Assembly (NCBI RefSeq): GCF_014203235.1
Contig: NZ_JACHIN010000023.1
Span: 69,491-133,490 of the forward strand
Reading direction: 5' to 3'
DNA from: Nonomuraea endophytica
GTDB lineage: Bacteria > Actinomycetota > Actinomycetes > Streptosporangiales > Streptosporangiaceae
DNA length: 64,000 nucleotides
The notes under the pieces were generated by a model. It was not told the DNA's origin, made no database searches, and was given only the letters and a program-made list of their open reading frames with translations. The position numbers were made by a program, and so were the translations under genes. Of this stretch, positions 8,911-17,371 are shown in pieces; positions within the stretch are counted from its first letter, which is position 1; each line of letters starts with the position of its first letter.

Positions 8911-9528
8911 GTGATCAGGGCGGCCGGTGAGCACGGGCTGCTCGTGGAGACCGGGTCGCTGGAGGTGTCCCACCGGCTGGACGCACTGCTGCGTGCCGAG
9001 CGGCCGGGCTCCGTCGTGGAGATCGTCCCAGGCCCGGAGACCGTCCTCGTCGTCGCCCCCGGCGCCGACCAGCTACGCCTCCGCGAACGGCTGACGGACC
9101 TGGCCAGAGCCGCCGCCGAGCCGCCGTCCGGCGACCGGACTGCCGGGACCCCGGCCGTCGTGGTCCCGGTCGTCTACGACGGCGCCGACCTGGCAGACGT
9201 CGCCGGGGAAACCGGGCTGACACCGGAAGAGGTCGTGGCACGGCACAGCGGACGGGAACTGGTCGTGGGCTGGCTGGGTTTCTCGCCCGGATTCGCCTAC
9301 CTGACCGGGCTCGACCCGGTGCTCCACGTGTCCAGGCTGGCCACACCCCGCACGTCGGTCCCGGTGGGCTCGGTGGCCATCGCCGGCCCGCACTCGGCGG
9401 TGTACCCGAGCGCCTCGCCCGGTGGGTGGCGGTTGCTGGGGCGTACCGATCTCCGGGTGTGGGACGTGCGGGCCGATCCGCCGTCCCTGTTCCGGCCCGG
9501 CACGCGTGTGCGGTTCGAGCCCGCATGA
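8911..9528 (+). CDS. pxpB: 5-oxoprolinase subunit B (allophanate hydrolase subunit 1 family)
   Basis: A 205-aa protein of the KipI/AHS1 family. Together with PxpC it forms the ATP-dependent part of 5-oxoprolinase. Characteristic segments are WLGFSPGFAYLTGLDP, ATPRTSVPVGSVAIAG and YPSASPGGWRLLGRT. The start is GTG 8911, 13 bases after pxpA. A potential ATG overlapping the pxpA stop (8894) leads into an immediate stop and is not used. Its own stop overlaps the pxpC start as ATGA, so translation is coupled. Confidence 0.95.
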   Translation: MIRAAGEHGLLVETGSLEVSHRLDALLRAERPGSVVEIVPGPETVLVVAPGADQLRLRERLTDLARAAAEPPSGDRTAGTPAVVVPVVYDGADLADVAGETGLTPEEVVARHSGRELVVGWLGFSPGFAYLTGLDPVLHVSRLATPRTSVPVGSVAIAGPHSAVYPSASPGGWRLLGRTDLRVWDVRADPPSLFRPGTRVRFEPA

Positions 9529-10403
9529 TCGAAGTGATCAAGCCCGGTCCTTACGCGACCGTCCAGGACCTCGGCCGCCCCGGCTACGCCCACCTGGGCG
9601 TCCCCTACTCGGGCGCCGCCGACACCACCGCACTGCGCCTGGCCAACCGCCTGGTGGGCAACCCAGAGGGCCACGCCGGCATCGAACTGACCTTCGGAGG
9701 CGCAAGCCTGGCGTTCCCGGCAGGCGCGTGGGTGGCGGTGACCGGCGCCCCCTGCCCGCTGATCTCGGCCGGCGCGGGAATGACGGTGCCGGTCCGGGCG
9801 GGAATGGGCGCGCCGTTCTGGGTTCCGGCCGGAGGCGAACTGCGCTTCGGGACACCCGCAAGGGGCCTGCGCACCTACGTCGCCGTCCGGGGCGGGATAG
9901 CGGTCGAGCCGGTGCTGGGCAGCCGCTCGACGGACTCCCTGTCCGGCCTCGGCCCCGCCGTGCTCCGGCCGGGGACCGTACTGCCCGTCGGCCCGGTGGA
10001 CGGGCTGGCGGAGATCTCGGTCGACGTGGCCCCTCTGCGTGAGCCGGGGCCGGCGGTGCTGCGGGTGGTGCCGGGGCCACGTGACGACTGGTTCGTGCCG
10101 GGAGCGCTGAAGGAACTGTGCGGACGGCCCTACGAGGTGACCCAGGACAGCAACCGGGTCGGCGTGAGACTGAGCGGGCCCGTCCTGGAGCGTGCCCGGC
10201 AGGGCGAACTGCCCAGCGAGGGCATGGTGGCGGGGGCCGTCCAGGTGCCGCCCAGCGGCCAGCCGATCATCTTCCTGGCCGACCACCCGCCGACGGGCGG
10301 CTACCCGGTGATCGCCGTCCTGTCCGCCGCTGACCTCTCGACGGCCGCCCAACTCCGCCCAGGCGACACCACTCGCTTCACCCTCCGCAAAACCCCCACC
10401 TGA
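9525..10403 (+). CDS. pxpC: 5-oxoprolinase subunit C (allophanate hydrolase subunit 2 family)
   Basis: A 292-aa AHS2/KipA-family (biotin-dependent carboxyltransferase-like) protein. Typical motifs are GPYATVQDLGRPGYAHLGVP near the N-terminus, GLRTYVAVRGGI, TQDSNRVGVRLSG, and SEGMVAGAVQVPPSGQPIIF with a following ADHPPTGGYP. It completes the PxpABC complex. ATG 9525 overlaps the pxpB stop by four bases. A frame opening at 9426 is the same gene extended backwards into pxpB. A hairpin starts 18 bases after the stop. Confidence 0.95.
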   Translation: MIEVIKPGPYATVQDLGRPGYAHLGVPYSGAADTTALRLANRLVGNPEGHAGIELTFGGASLAFPAGAWVAVTGAPCPLISAGAGMTVPVRAGMGAPFWVPAGGELRFGTPARGLRTYVAVRGGIAVEPVLGSRSTDSLSGLGPAVLRPGTVLPVGPVDGLAEISVDVAPLREPGPAVLRVVPGPRDDWFVPGALKELCGRPYEVTQDSNRVGVRLSGPVLERARQGELPSEGMVAGAVQVPPSGQPIIFLADHPPTGGYPVIAVLSAADLSTAAQLRPGDTTRFTLRKTPT

Positions 10404-10420
10404 CAACAAGCCCCACAAGA

Positions 10421-10458
10421 GCCGACCGGCCTGGCGTGGATCCCGGTGGCCGGTCGGC
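10421..10458 (+). terminator. Hairpin terminator after pxpC
   Basis: Perfect 11-base arms GCCGACCGGCC (10421-10431) and GGCCGGTCGGC (10448-10458) around a 16-base loop, 18 bases past the pxpC stop, at the end of the plus-strand operon. Confidence 0.75.
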
Positions 10459-10551
10459 GTGGGCCGTGACGGCGGGGACCACGTCCGACGTGAGAAGCGA
10501 CCCCCACGATCGGCGCCCGCCCACGACGGCGGGTGGCGTGGGGGCGGCTGT

Positions 10552-10690
10552 GCCGTAACGGAAAGAAGGCGCGCCGTAACGGAAAGAAGGCGCCGTAACG
10601 GAAAGAAGGCACCGTAACGGAAAGAAGGCACCGTAGCGGAAAGAAGGCACCGTAGCGGAAAGAGGGCGCCGTAACGAAAGAGACCGCCGC
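10552..10690. repeat. 19-bp minisatellite with dyad core, seven copies
   Basis: Units based on CCGTAACGGAAAGAAGGCA start at 10553, 10574, 10593, 10612, 10631, 10650 and 10669 (spacing 21, then exactly 19). Each begins with CCGTNNCGG; in copies 1-4 this is a 9-base odd palindrome CCGT-A-ACGG. Copies 5 and 6 have CCGTAGCGG and copy 7 is worn. The array fills the gap between the convergent pxpC and PhzF-like genes. Frames across it read FRYGAFFPL-like repeats and are not credible proteins. Confidence 0.9.
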
Positions 10691-10705
10691 AACCGACAAA
10701 GAGAG

Positions 10706-11533
10706 CTAGATATCGACGGCGCCGCGGATGCAGGTGACGGAAGAGCCACCGACCCAGATGACATCCGCTTCCGTGGAGATGTGGACGCGGCCGGCGCGGC
10801 CGAGGGCGGTGCCCTGCGAGGCGGTGTAGGGGGCGGTGGCGCGGCCGGTGCGGAGGAGCCAGCGGGCCAAAGAGGCGTTCAGGCTGCCGGTGACCGGGTC
10901 CTCTGCCGTGGCCCCGTGCAGGGGGAAGAACGCGCGGACCTCGAACGCCTGCGGCGACCCCTCCGGGTACGGCCCGGCCACCCCGATGTCCAGGTCCACC
11001 ACACCGGGCCGCACCTCCAGCACCTCCTGCGCGCTGCCCAGCAGCACCGCCACCCACCCCGGCCCGTTGTCGGCCCACTGCGCGTCCACGATCGCGGTGC
11101 GGTCGATGCGCAGCGTCTCGGCCAGCCGTTCGACCAGTTCGTCCTCGACCGGCCCCTCGCGCAGCAGCGGCGGCGCGGCGAAGGCCAGGCCGGTGGCGGT
11201 GCGCCGGACGTCGACCAGGCCGGCGCCGCACTCCTGCACGATCGTGTCCCCGCCGGCGGGCTTGCCTCCGGCCTCCAGCCAGGCGTGGCAGGTGCCGAGC
11301 GTGGGGTGGCCGGCGAACGGCAGTTCGGTGGTGGGGGTGAAGATCCGGACCCGGTAGTCGGCCTCGGGGCTGGTGGGCGGCAGGACGAACGTGGTCTCTG
11401 ACAGGTTCGTCCAGTGGGCGAAGCGCCGCATGTCCTCGGTGCTCAGCCCGTCGGCGTCGAGGACCACGGCCAGCGGGTTGCCCCGGTAGGGGGTGTCGGT
11501 GAAAACGTCGACCTGCGCGAAGTCTCGGGTCAT
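10706..11533 (-). CDS. PhzF family isomerase
   Basis: A 275-aa protein of the PhzF/diaminopimelate-epimerase-like fold. Seen are the N-terminal VDVFTDTPYRGNPLAVVLDA, the catalytic acid in WTNLSETTFV (E46, matching the family Glu), TTELPFAGHPTLGTCHAWLE, and the C-terminal GATAEDPVTGSLNASLARWL. Family members isomerise or epimerise small acids; no phenazine genes are nearby, so a phenazine role is not implied. It starts at ATG 11533, 10 bases after the downstream end of the AlkZ-like gene, likely in one transcript. It ends facing the 19-bp repeat array. Confidence 0.93.
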   Translation of the reverse strand: MTRDFAQVDVFTDTPYRGNPLAVVLDADGLSTEDMRRFAHWTNLSETTFVLPPTSPEADYRVRIFTPTTELPFAGHPTLGTCHAWLEAGGKPAGGDTIVQECGAGLVDVRRTATGLAFAAPPLLREGPVEDELVERLAETLRIDRTAIVDAQWADNGPGWVAVLLGSAQEVLEVRPGVVDLDIGVAGPYPEGSPQAFEVRAFFPLHGATAEDPVTGSLNASLARWLLRTGRATAPYTASQGTALGRAGRVHISTEADVIWVGGSSVTCIRGAVDI

Positions 11534-11543
11534 GGGTCCAGTG

Positions 11544-12626
11544 TCACAGCTCGGCGAGCAGCGCCCGCATCCCGGTCACCGCTTCGGCGAGCGGGCCGGC
11601 GGGGACGTCCTCGAACAGCTCCACGCTCATGTCCTTGGGCTCCCACACCCCGGCCACCCGGCCCTGGTGGACCACCACGGGTGAGATCCAGCCCGCCGCC
11701 CGGCTGACCTTGGGCTTCACCGCGGGCGGGACGAGCGCGGCCAGGTTCCGGGGTGCGGCGAGGATGTACTGGTCGAAGCCGGGCAGCAGGTGGACCTCCT
11801 CCGACGGCCGGGTGGCGGCAAGGTCGTCCACGTGCTCGGTGAGAGCCTTCAGCGGCTCGCCGTCCACCTCCACCTCGGTCAGCTCGGGCGCCAGATCGCG
11901 GAACCAGCCCTTCAGCACCGACTTCTTCGCGACGCCGCCGAACAGCCACCTGTCGAACGTCTCCGGCGAGGCCGGTCCGTGGGCGCCCAGGTAGTCGCGC
12001 AGGAGGCGGACGCCGGCCTCTTCCTGGGGCGGCAGCTCGGCGGGCCAGGACGGCAGCCACGCGCGCGGCGCGGTGAAGGTGACCTTGCCCTCGCGCGGCG
12101 GGCCGTAGCAGAGCTCGCCCAGCCTGCTCAGGGGCTTCAGCAGCGCGCCCCATCCCGAGGTGAGCGCCTCGCGCAGGTGGGCGTCGCCGGTGCCGGCCAC
12201 GACGGCGTCGACCAGTTCCTCGCGGGTCAGCGGGGTCTCGCCGAGCACCTTCGGGACCGCCTCGACGATCGCCTCGATCTCGGCCGCGGTCACGCCGTGG
12301 CCGCGCTGCCACACGCCCTTCTCCCAGAACCGCAGCGTGGCCAGGGCTGCGCAGTAGTCAGGCAGCCGATCGGCCGGCACCAGGTGCAGGGTGCCGCGCA
12401 TCACCCAGGTCTTGGCCAGCGTGCGCTCCTGCCACAGGGCCCGGTCGATGGCGCCGGGATCGGGGCGCGCGCTGCGGAGCGCGACCGCCTGCTGGGCCGA
12501 GGAGGCCACCTGGGTCTGCACCCCGCACAGGCGCCTGGCCACCGCCACCGGGTCGTCGGCGCCCGGGCCGCTCACATGCTGACGCCGCAGGCGCCACGCC
12601 AAGACCTGCGACCACGTCACATTCAC
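11544..12626 (-). CDS. AlkZ-type winged-helix DNA glycosylase (HTH_42 family)
   Basis: A 360-aa protein of the HTH_42/AlkZ-YcaQ superfamily, made of winged-helix domains. The N-terminal part has LCGVQTQVASSAQQA, where Q37-T38-Q39 forms the QxQ catalytic motif of AlkZ, the Streptomyces glycosylase that unhooks azinomycin crosslinks; the YcaQ/AlkX branch has QxD instead. Other family segments are WVMRGTLHLVPADRLPDYC, HLLPGFDQYILA and SPVVVHQGRVAGVWE. DNA repair of bulky N-alkyl adducts or crosslinks is inferred. No biosynthetic genes for such an agent are in the window. The start is GTG 12626, with GTG 12620 an alternative two codons on. Confidence 0.85.
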   Translation of the reverse strand: MNVTWSQVLAWRLRRQHVSGPGADDPVAVARRLCGVQTQVASSAQQAVALRSARPDPGAIDRALWQERTLAKTWVMRGTLHLVPADRLPDYCAALATLRFWEKGVWQRGHGVTAAEIEAIVEAVPKVLGETPLTREELVDAVVAGTGDAHLREALTSGWGALLKPLSRLGELCYGPPREGKVTFTAPRAWLPSWPAELPPQEEAGVRLLRDYLGAHGPASPETFDRWLFGGVAKKSVLKGWFRDLAPELTEVEVDGEPLKALTEHVDDLAATRPSEEVHLLPGFDQYILAAPRNLAALVPPAVKPKVSRAAGWISPVVVHQGRVAGVWEPKDMSVELFEDVPAGPLAEAVTGMRALLAEL

Positions 12627-12672
12627 CTGCCCTTTCTACACCTGACCCACATGGACGCTCACCTTGGCCTCT

Positions 12673-12700
12673 CCTCGGGCCGCGACGGTGCGGCCGGAGG
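12673..12700 (-). terminator. Hairpin after the peptide ABC transporter operon
   Basis: Stem GGCCGC/GCGGCC around GACGGT, extended after one mismatch by four further pairs (12673-12676 with 12697-12700). It begins 9 bases past the substrate-binding protein stop and separates that operon from the AlkZ-like gene. Confidence 0.6.
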
Positions 12701-12708
12701 GAGAGCCG

Positions 12709-14415
12709 TCACTTGGTGAAGCCGATGTCCTGGTAGCGCAGGTCGTAGAAGCCGCGGGCGCCCGCGTTGGCGAGGTTGGCCTTGGTCGCCACGTTCTGCG
12801 GGCGCTGGTACAGCGGCAGCACGTTGACCTCCTGCCAGATCAGCCTGTCGGCCTGGTTCGTCTCGGTCCGCGCCTGCGCGTGGTCGAGCGCGGACCCGGC
12901 CCTCTGCATGGCCGCGTCGATGGCCGCCGAGCCGGTCCTGCCGAAGTTGGCGTTCCAGGTCTTGCCGCCGTCGGGCGAGTTCACGTAGATGCCGTAGCTG
13001 CTCGACACCGGGTACGGCGTGCCGATGTAGGCGAACGGCGTGATGTCGAAGTTGCCGGGGATGACGTACTTGGTGAAGAAGTCGTCGCTCGGCACCGCCT
13101 TCAGCGTGAGCTTGACGCCGATCTGGGCGAGCATGTTCTGGGCCAGCTCGCCCTCCGACTTGCTCAGCTGCACCCCGGTCGGCACCACGAAGCGCAGGTC
13201 CAGCGGCTTGCCGTCCTTCTGCCTGACGCCGCCGGCGAGCTTCCACCCGGCGGCGTCCAGCATCTGCTTGGCCCTCTCCGGGTTGTAGACGCCGAGCTCG
13301 CCGGCGTTGTCCTGGTAGCCCTCCTGGGTGTTCATGAAGAAGTGGTTGTTGAGCAGCGTGATCGGCCAGTCCAGGCCCTGCAGGTCGGACTGGGCGATGG
13401 CCTGCCGGTTGATGCCGAGCTGGATCGCCTGGCGGACGTTGACGTCCTTGAGCAGTTCGCTGGAGCCGTTGAAGGTGAAGTGGCGGAAGTCGGGGCCGGC
13501 GGCCTGGCGTACCTCGGCGCCCGAGGTGGACCTGGCGCGGGCGTAGTCGGGGGCCGAGGGGCCGACGTCGGTGATGTCGAGTTCGCCGTTGCCGAATGCG
13601 CCGATCAGCGAGTCCTGCTCGGAGGCGCGGTAGATGATCTGGTCGAGCTTGGCCCGGTCGCCCCACCACGCGTCGTCGCGGACGATCGTGATCGTCTTGG
13701 CGGTCTGGTCGAAAGCCTTGAAGGTGAACGGCCCCGCCGTCACCGGGATCTTGTTGAGCCAGCCGGTGTTGAAGGCCTCGGGCGAGCCGTTGGCTGACTT
13801 CGGCAGCAGCGGCCCGAACAACGACTGCCAGTCGGCGAAGGGCCGGGCGAACGTGACGACCACCTCGTAGTCGTCCTTGCCCTTCCTGACGCTCTCGATG
13901 TCCTGGTAGCCGGTCGGCGAGACGATGCGGAAGGCGGTGTCGCGGCCGTTGAGCGCCTTCCACTGGGCCGAGTAGTCCTCCCAGGTGATCGGGTCGCCGG
14001 TGGACCACTTGGCCTTCGGGTTGAGCGTGTAGGTGACCACCTGGTTGGGGTCGCTCTCGGTGATCTTCGCGTCGACGAGGTAGTCGGGGTTGACGGAGAT
14101 CTCGGCCTTCTCGTTCGAGCGGAAGGGCCACGGGAGCAGGGCGTTGCTGACCACGGAGGCCATGAGGAGGTTGCCGTCGACGTGGTTGCGGTTCCACTGG
14201 GAGGGGAACTCGTTGAGCCCCCAGCGCAGCGTGCCGCCGTCGCGTACCTGATCGCGCGGCTGGAGGTTGATGTCGAACGCCTTGATCGCGGCGCCGTCGC
14301 CGGACGGTCCGGCGCCGCTGCCGCCCGCCGATCCGCCGCTGCCGCCGCCACCGCAGCCCGCCAGAGCCAGCGAGCCGGTCAGCGCGGCGGCGACGGCGAG
14401 ACGTGATGCCTTCAT
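12709..14415 (-). CDS. ABC transporter substrate-binding lipoprotein (family 5, peptide type)
   Basis: A 568-aa extracellular solute-binding protein, family 5 (Opp/Dpp type), tethered to the membrane. It has a lipoprotein signal with lipobox LAGC (Cys21) followed by a Gly/Ser-rich linker. Typical segments are LRWGLNEFPSQWNRNHVDGN, the LNPKAKWSTGDPITWEDYSA motif of family 5 proteins, and VRQAIQLGINRQAIAQSDLQ. ATG 14415 is chosen for GAGGAG upstream and for the signal peptide; the frame stays open far upstream by chance. It overlaps the ATPase gene by four bases (ATGA) and is last in a four-gene operon. Ligand is probably an oligopeptide. Confidence 0.95.
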   Translation of the reverse strand: MKASRLAVAAALTGSLALAGCGGGGSGGSAGGSGAGPSGDGAAIKAFDINLQPRDQVRDGGTLRWGLNEFPSQWNRNHVDGNLLMASVVSNALLPWPFRSNEKAEISVNPDYLVDAKITESDPNQVVTYTLNPKAKWSTGDPITWEDYSAQWKALNGRDTAFRIVSPTGYQDIESVRKGKDDYEVVVTFARPFADWQSLFGPLLPKSANGSPEAFNTGWLNKIPVTAGPFTFKAFDQTAKTITIVRDDAWWGDRAKLDQIIYRASEQDSLIGAFGNGELDITDVGPSAPDYARARSTSGAEVRQAAGPDFRHFTFNGSSELLKDVNVRQAIQLGINRQAIAQSDLQGLDWPITLLNNHFFMNTQEGYQDNAGELGVYNPERAKQMLDAAGWKLAGGVRQKDGKPLDLRFVVPTGVQLSKSEGELAQNMLAQIGVKLTLKAVPSDDFFTKYVIPGNFDITPFAYIGTPYPVSSSYGIYVNSPDGGKTWNANFGRTGSAAIDAAMQRAGSALDHAQARTETNQADRLIWQEVNVLPLYQRPQNVATKANLANAGARGFYDLRYQDIGFTK

Positions 14416-16466
14416 GGATGTGACTCCTCGTGGTTCTGTACGACTTCGAGCTTCTCGGCGTAGTGGCAGGCCACGCCGTGGTCCTGGGCCAGGGCGCGCA
14501 CCTCGGGCTCGCTCTCCACGCACCGGGAGCGCTCGTTCGCGGCGAGCGTCCTGAACTTCGGGCAGCGGGTACGGAAGCGGCACCCGGAGGGCGGGTCGGC
14601 GGGGCTGGGCAGGTCGCCGTCGAGCAGGATCCGGCGCCGGGTGCGCTCGCGCTCCGGGTCGGGCAGCGGGATCGCCGACAGCAACGCCTGCGTGTAGGGG
14701 TGCATGGGCCCGTCGTAGACGGTGTCCACCTGGCCGATCTCGGCGATCCGGCCCAGGTACATGACGGCCACCCGGTCGGCGATGTAGCGCACGACGGCCA
14801 GGTCGTGCGCGACGAACAGGTAGGACAGGCCGAGCCTGGACTTCAGCGCGTCGAGCAGGTTGATCACGCCGGCCTGGATGGAGACGTCGAGCGCGGAGAC
14901 CGGCTCGTCCAGGACGACCAGCTTCGGTTCGAGCGCCAGCGCGCGGGCGATGCCGATGCGCTGGCGCTGGCCGCCGGAGAAGTCCTGCGGGTAGCGGGCG
15001 GCGTGGGACTCGTCGAGACCGACCAGCCGCAGGAGCTCGCGCACCCGCGAGCCGGTGTCGCCGCGCCGGTGGGTGCGCAGCGGCTCGGCCAGGATGTCGT
15101 GCACGGTCATCCGAGGGTCGAGCGAGGCCAGCGGGTCCTGGAAGACGACCTGCATGTCGCGCCTGATCGCCATCCGGTCGCCGGCGGCCAGGCGCGCGGT
15201 GTCCTGGCCGAGGACGACGATCCGGCCGTCCTGCGGCTTGACCAGCTCCAGGATCTCCATCAGCGTCGTCGTCTTGCCGCATCCGGACTCCCCCACCAGC
15301 CCGAGCGTCTCGCCCTGGCGGATGTCGAAGCTGATCCCGGCCACCGCGTGCACGGTGCCGACCCGGCGCTTGAACAACGAGCCCTTCATCAGCGGATATT
15401 GCTTGACCAGCCCGTCCACGCGCAGGACCACCTCCTGCGCGCCCCGCCCGCCACGGACGGCCGCCGCGGCCTGGGCGGCGTGCCGGCCCGGCGGCCTGAC
15501 CCCGACGTCGGCCCAGCGGATGCAGGCCGCCTCGTGGCCGGGCCCGACCTCGAGCAGCGCCGGCTCGGCCACCGAGCACTCCTCGACCGCCATCGGGCAG
15601 CGCGGCTCGAACGGGCAGCCGGGCGGCAGCGCGGCGGGCGAGGGCGGCGCCCCCTCGATGGGCACCAGCGGCTGACGCCCGCCCCGGTCGACGCGCGGGA
15701 TCGAACCGAGCAGCCCCACCGTGTACGGCATGCGCATCCGGTAGTAGATGTCGTCCACCGCCCCCACCTCGACCGGCCGCCCCGCGTACATCACCAGCAC
15801 CCGGTCGGCGAACCCGGCCACCACCCCGAGGTCGTGGGTGATCATGACGATGGCGGCGCCGGTCTCCCGCTGGGCCGTCTTCAGCACCTCCAGCACCTGT
15901 GCCTGGATGGTGACGTCGAGCGCGGTGGTCGGCTCGTCGCAGATGATCACGTCGGGGTCGTTGGCGATCGCCATGGCGATGACCGCCCGCTGGCGCATGC
16001 CGCCGGAGAACTCGTGCGGGAAGCCCAGCGCCCGCTGCCCGGGGTTGGGGATGCCGACCAGGTCGAGCAGCTCCACCGCCCGGACCATGGCCTGCTCCTT
16101 GGTGACCTTCTGGTGGATGCGCACCGCCTCGGCGATCTGGTCGCCGACGCGGTAGACGGGGGTGAGGGCCGACAGCGGGTCCTGGAAGACCATGGAGATC
16201 GTCTTGCCGCGCAGGGCGGTCAGCCGCTTCTCCGGCGCGCCGATCAACTCCTGGCCCCTGAGCCGCACCGAGCCGGTGACGGTGGCGCTCGGGGGAAGCA
16301 GTCCCATGACCGCGGCGGAGGTGACGGACTTGCCGGACCCGGACTCGCCGACGATGCCGAGGACCTCGCCGGGCCGTACGGCATAGCTGACGCCGCGCAC
16401 GGCGCGCACGTCGCCGAAGGTGACGTGCAGGTCGCGCACCTCCAGCACCGGCTCCCCCGCGGTCAT
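14412..16466 (-). CDS. Fused double ATPase of a peptide ABC importer (DppD-DppF fusion)
   Basis: A 684-aa protein carrying two full ABC ATPase domains, equivalent to OppD plus OppF in one chain. Domain 1 (about 5-250) has Walker A GESGSGKS, signature FSGGMRQR and Walker B VIICDEPTTALD. Domain 2 (about 360-610) has Walker A GESGCGKT, signature FSGGQRQR and LVVLDEPVSALD. Each is followed by the oligopeptide transporter C-terminal Cys-containing motif (GCPFEPRCPMA and GCRFRTRCPKF). ATG 16466 follows AGGAAGGTG. It overlaps both neighbours by ATGA, so the four genes are translationally coupled. The fusion is common in Actinobacteria. Confidence 0.95.
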   Translation of the reverse strand: MTAGEPVLEVRDLHVTFGDVRAVRGVSYAVRPGEVLGIVGESGSGKSVTSAAVMGLLPPSATVTGSVRLRGQELIGAPEKRLTALRGKTISMVFQDPLSALTPVYRVGDQIAEAVRIHQKVTKEQAMVRAVELLDLVGIPNPGQRALGFPHEFSGGMRQRAVIAMAIANDPDVIICDEPTTALDVTIQAQVLEVLKTAQRETGAAIVMITHDLGVVAGFADRVLVMYAGRPVEVGAVDDIYYRMRMPYTVGLLGSIPRVDRGGRQPLVPIEGAPPSPAALPPGCPFEPRCPMAVEECSVAEPALLEVGPGHEAACIRWADVGVRPPGRHAAQAAAAVRGGRGAQEVVLRVDGLVKQYPLMKGSLFKRRVGTVHAVAGISFDIRQGETLGLVGESGCGKTTTLMEILELVKPQDGRIVVLGQDTARLAAGDRMAIRRDMQVVFQDPLASLDPRMTVHDILAEPLRTHRRGDTGSRVRELLRLVGLDESHAARYPQDFSGGQRQRIGIARALALEPKLVVLDEPVSALDVSIQAGVINLLDALKSRLGLSYLFVAHDLAVVRYIADRVAVMYLGRIAEIGQVDTVYDGPMHPYTQALLSAIPLPDPERERTRRRILLDGDLPSPADPPSGCRFRTRCPKFRTLAANERSRCVESEPEVRALAQDHGVACHYAEKLEVVQNHEESHP

Positions 16467-17371
16467 CGGCGCACCTTCCTGGCGGCGGACGGGTCGAACG
16501 CGTCGCGCAGCGCGTCGCCGATGAGGTTGACGGCCAGCACGGTGACCACCAGCAGCGCGGCCACGAACCAGAACGTCCAGGGCGCGTAGACGGCGGTCTT
16601 GGCGCCGTCGGCGATGAGCGTGCCGAAGGAGACGTCGGGCGGCTGGATGCCGAAGCCGAAGTACGACAGCGAGGTCTCGGTGAGGATGGCGGCGCTGACG
16701 TTGAGCGTGGCGTCGACGATGAGCAGCGACGACAGGTTGGGGATCACGTGCCGGAAGATGATCTTCACGGGCGGGACGCCCATGAACCGGGCGGCCTGGA
16801 TGTACTCGCGCTGCTTCAGCGAGATCGTCATCCCCCTGACGATCTTCGAGGTGACCATCCAGAGGAACAGCGCCAGCATGACCACGAACAGCACCCACTG
16901 CCCGTCGCCGAACAGCGGCGACATGATCGCCAGGATCAGGAAGGCGGGCAGCACCAGCAGCAGCTCGGTGATCCAGCTCAGCGTGCGGTCGGTCCAGCCG
17001 GCGAAGTAGCCGGCGAAGGCGCCGACCGTCGCGGCCAGCGCCGTGGACAGCAGCGCCGCCAGCAGGCCCACGATCAGTGACTTCTGCATGCCGCGCAGCG
17101 TGACCGCGTAGACGTCGGCGCCGGTCTGGAGCGTTCCGAACCAGTGCTCGGCCGACGGCGGCTGCAGGAACGCGGTGAAGTCCTTGTCGGTGTAGGTCCA
17201 CGGGCTGAACAGCGGCCCGACGAAGGCCAGCAGGAACATCGCCGCCAGGACGGCGAAGCCGATCCGCCCCTGCGTCGAGCCGAAGAAGCGGCCGCCCACC
17301 ATCCGCAGCCGCGAGGGCGCGCGCGGCGGCTGCCGGAGCTCTTCGGCGAGCTCCTCTTCCTGCAGGCTCAT
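16463..17371 (-). CDS. Peptide ABC transporter permease (DppC/OppC type)
   Basis: A 302-aa inner-membrane permease. After a cytosolic N-terminus (SLQEEELAEELRQPPRAPSR) comes a first helix FAVLAAMFLLAFVGPLFSP, then five more helices. The EAA loop is seen as REYIQAARFMGVPPVKIIFR. It is the second permease, pairing with the upstream DppB-type protein. ATG 17371 and the stop both lie in ATGA overlaps with neighbours. Confidence 0.95.
   Translation of the reverse strand: MSLQEEELAEELRQPPRAPSRLRMVGGRFFGSTQGRIGFAVLAAMFLLAFVGPLFSPWTYTDKDFTAFLQPPSAEHWFGTLQTGADVYAVTLRGMQKSLIVGLLAALLSTALAATVGAFAGYFAGWTDRTLSWITELLLVLPAFLILAIMSPLFGDGQWVLFVVMLALFLWMVTSKIVRGMTISLKQREYIQAARFMGVPPVKIIFRHVIPNLSSLLIVDATLNVSAAILTETSLSYFGFGIQPPDVSFGTLIADGAKTAVYAPWTFWFVAALLVVTVLAVNLIGDALRDAFDPSAARKVRR

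Noticed and set aside
10552..10690. CRISPR array
   Set aside because: The 19-bp units are contiguous with no spacers and there are no cas genes.
10301..10764. Frames through the 19-bp repeats reading FRYGAFFPL
   Set aside because: Product is only the translated minisatellite; no ribosome binding site.
14415..15579. Upstream extension of the substrate-binding protein frame
   Set aside because: It runs antisense-free but out of frame through the ATPase gene; the lipoprotein signal and ribosome binding site place the start at 14415.
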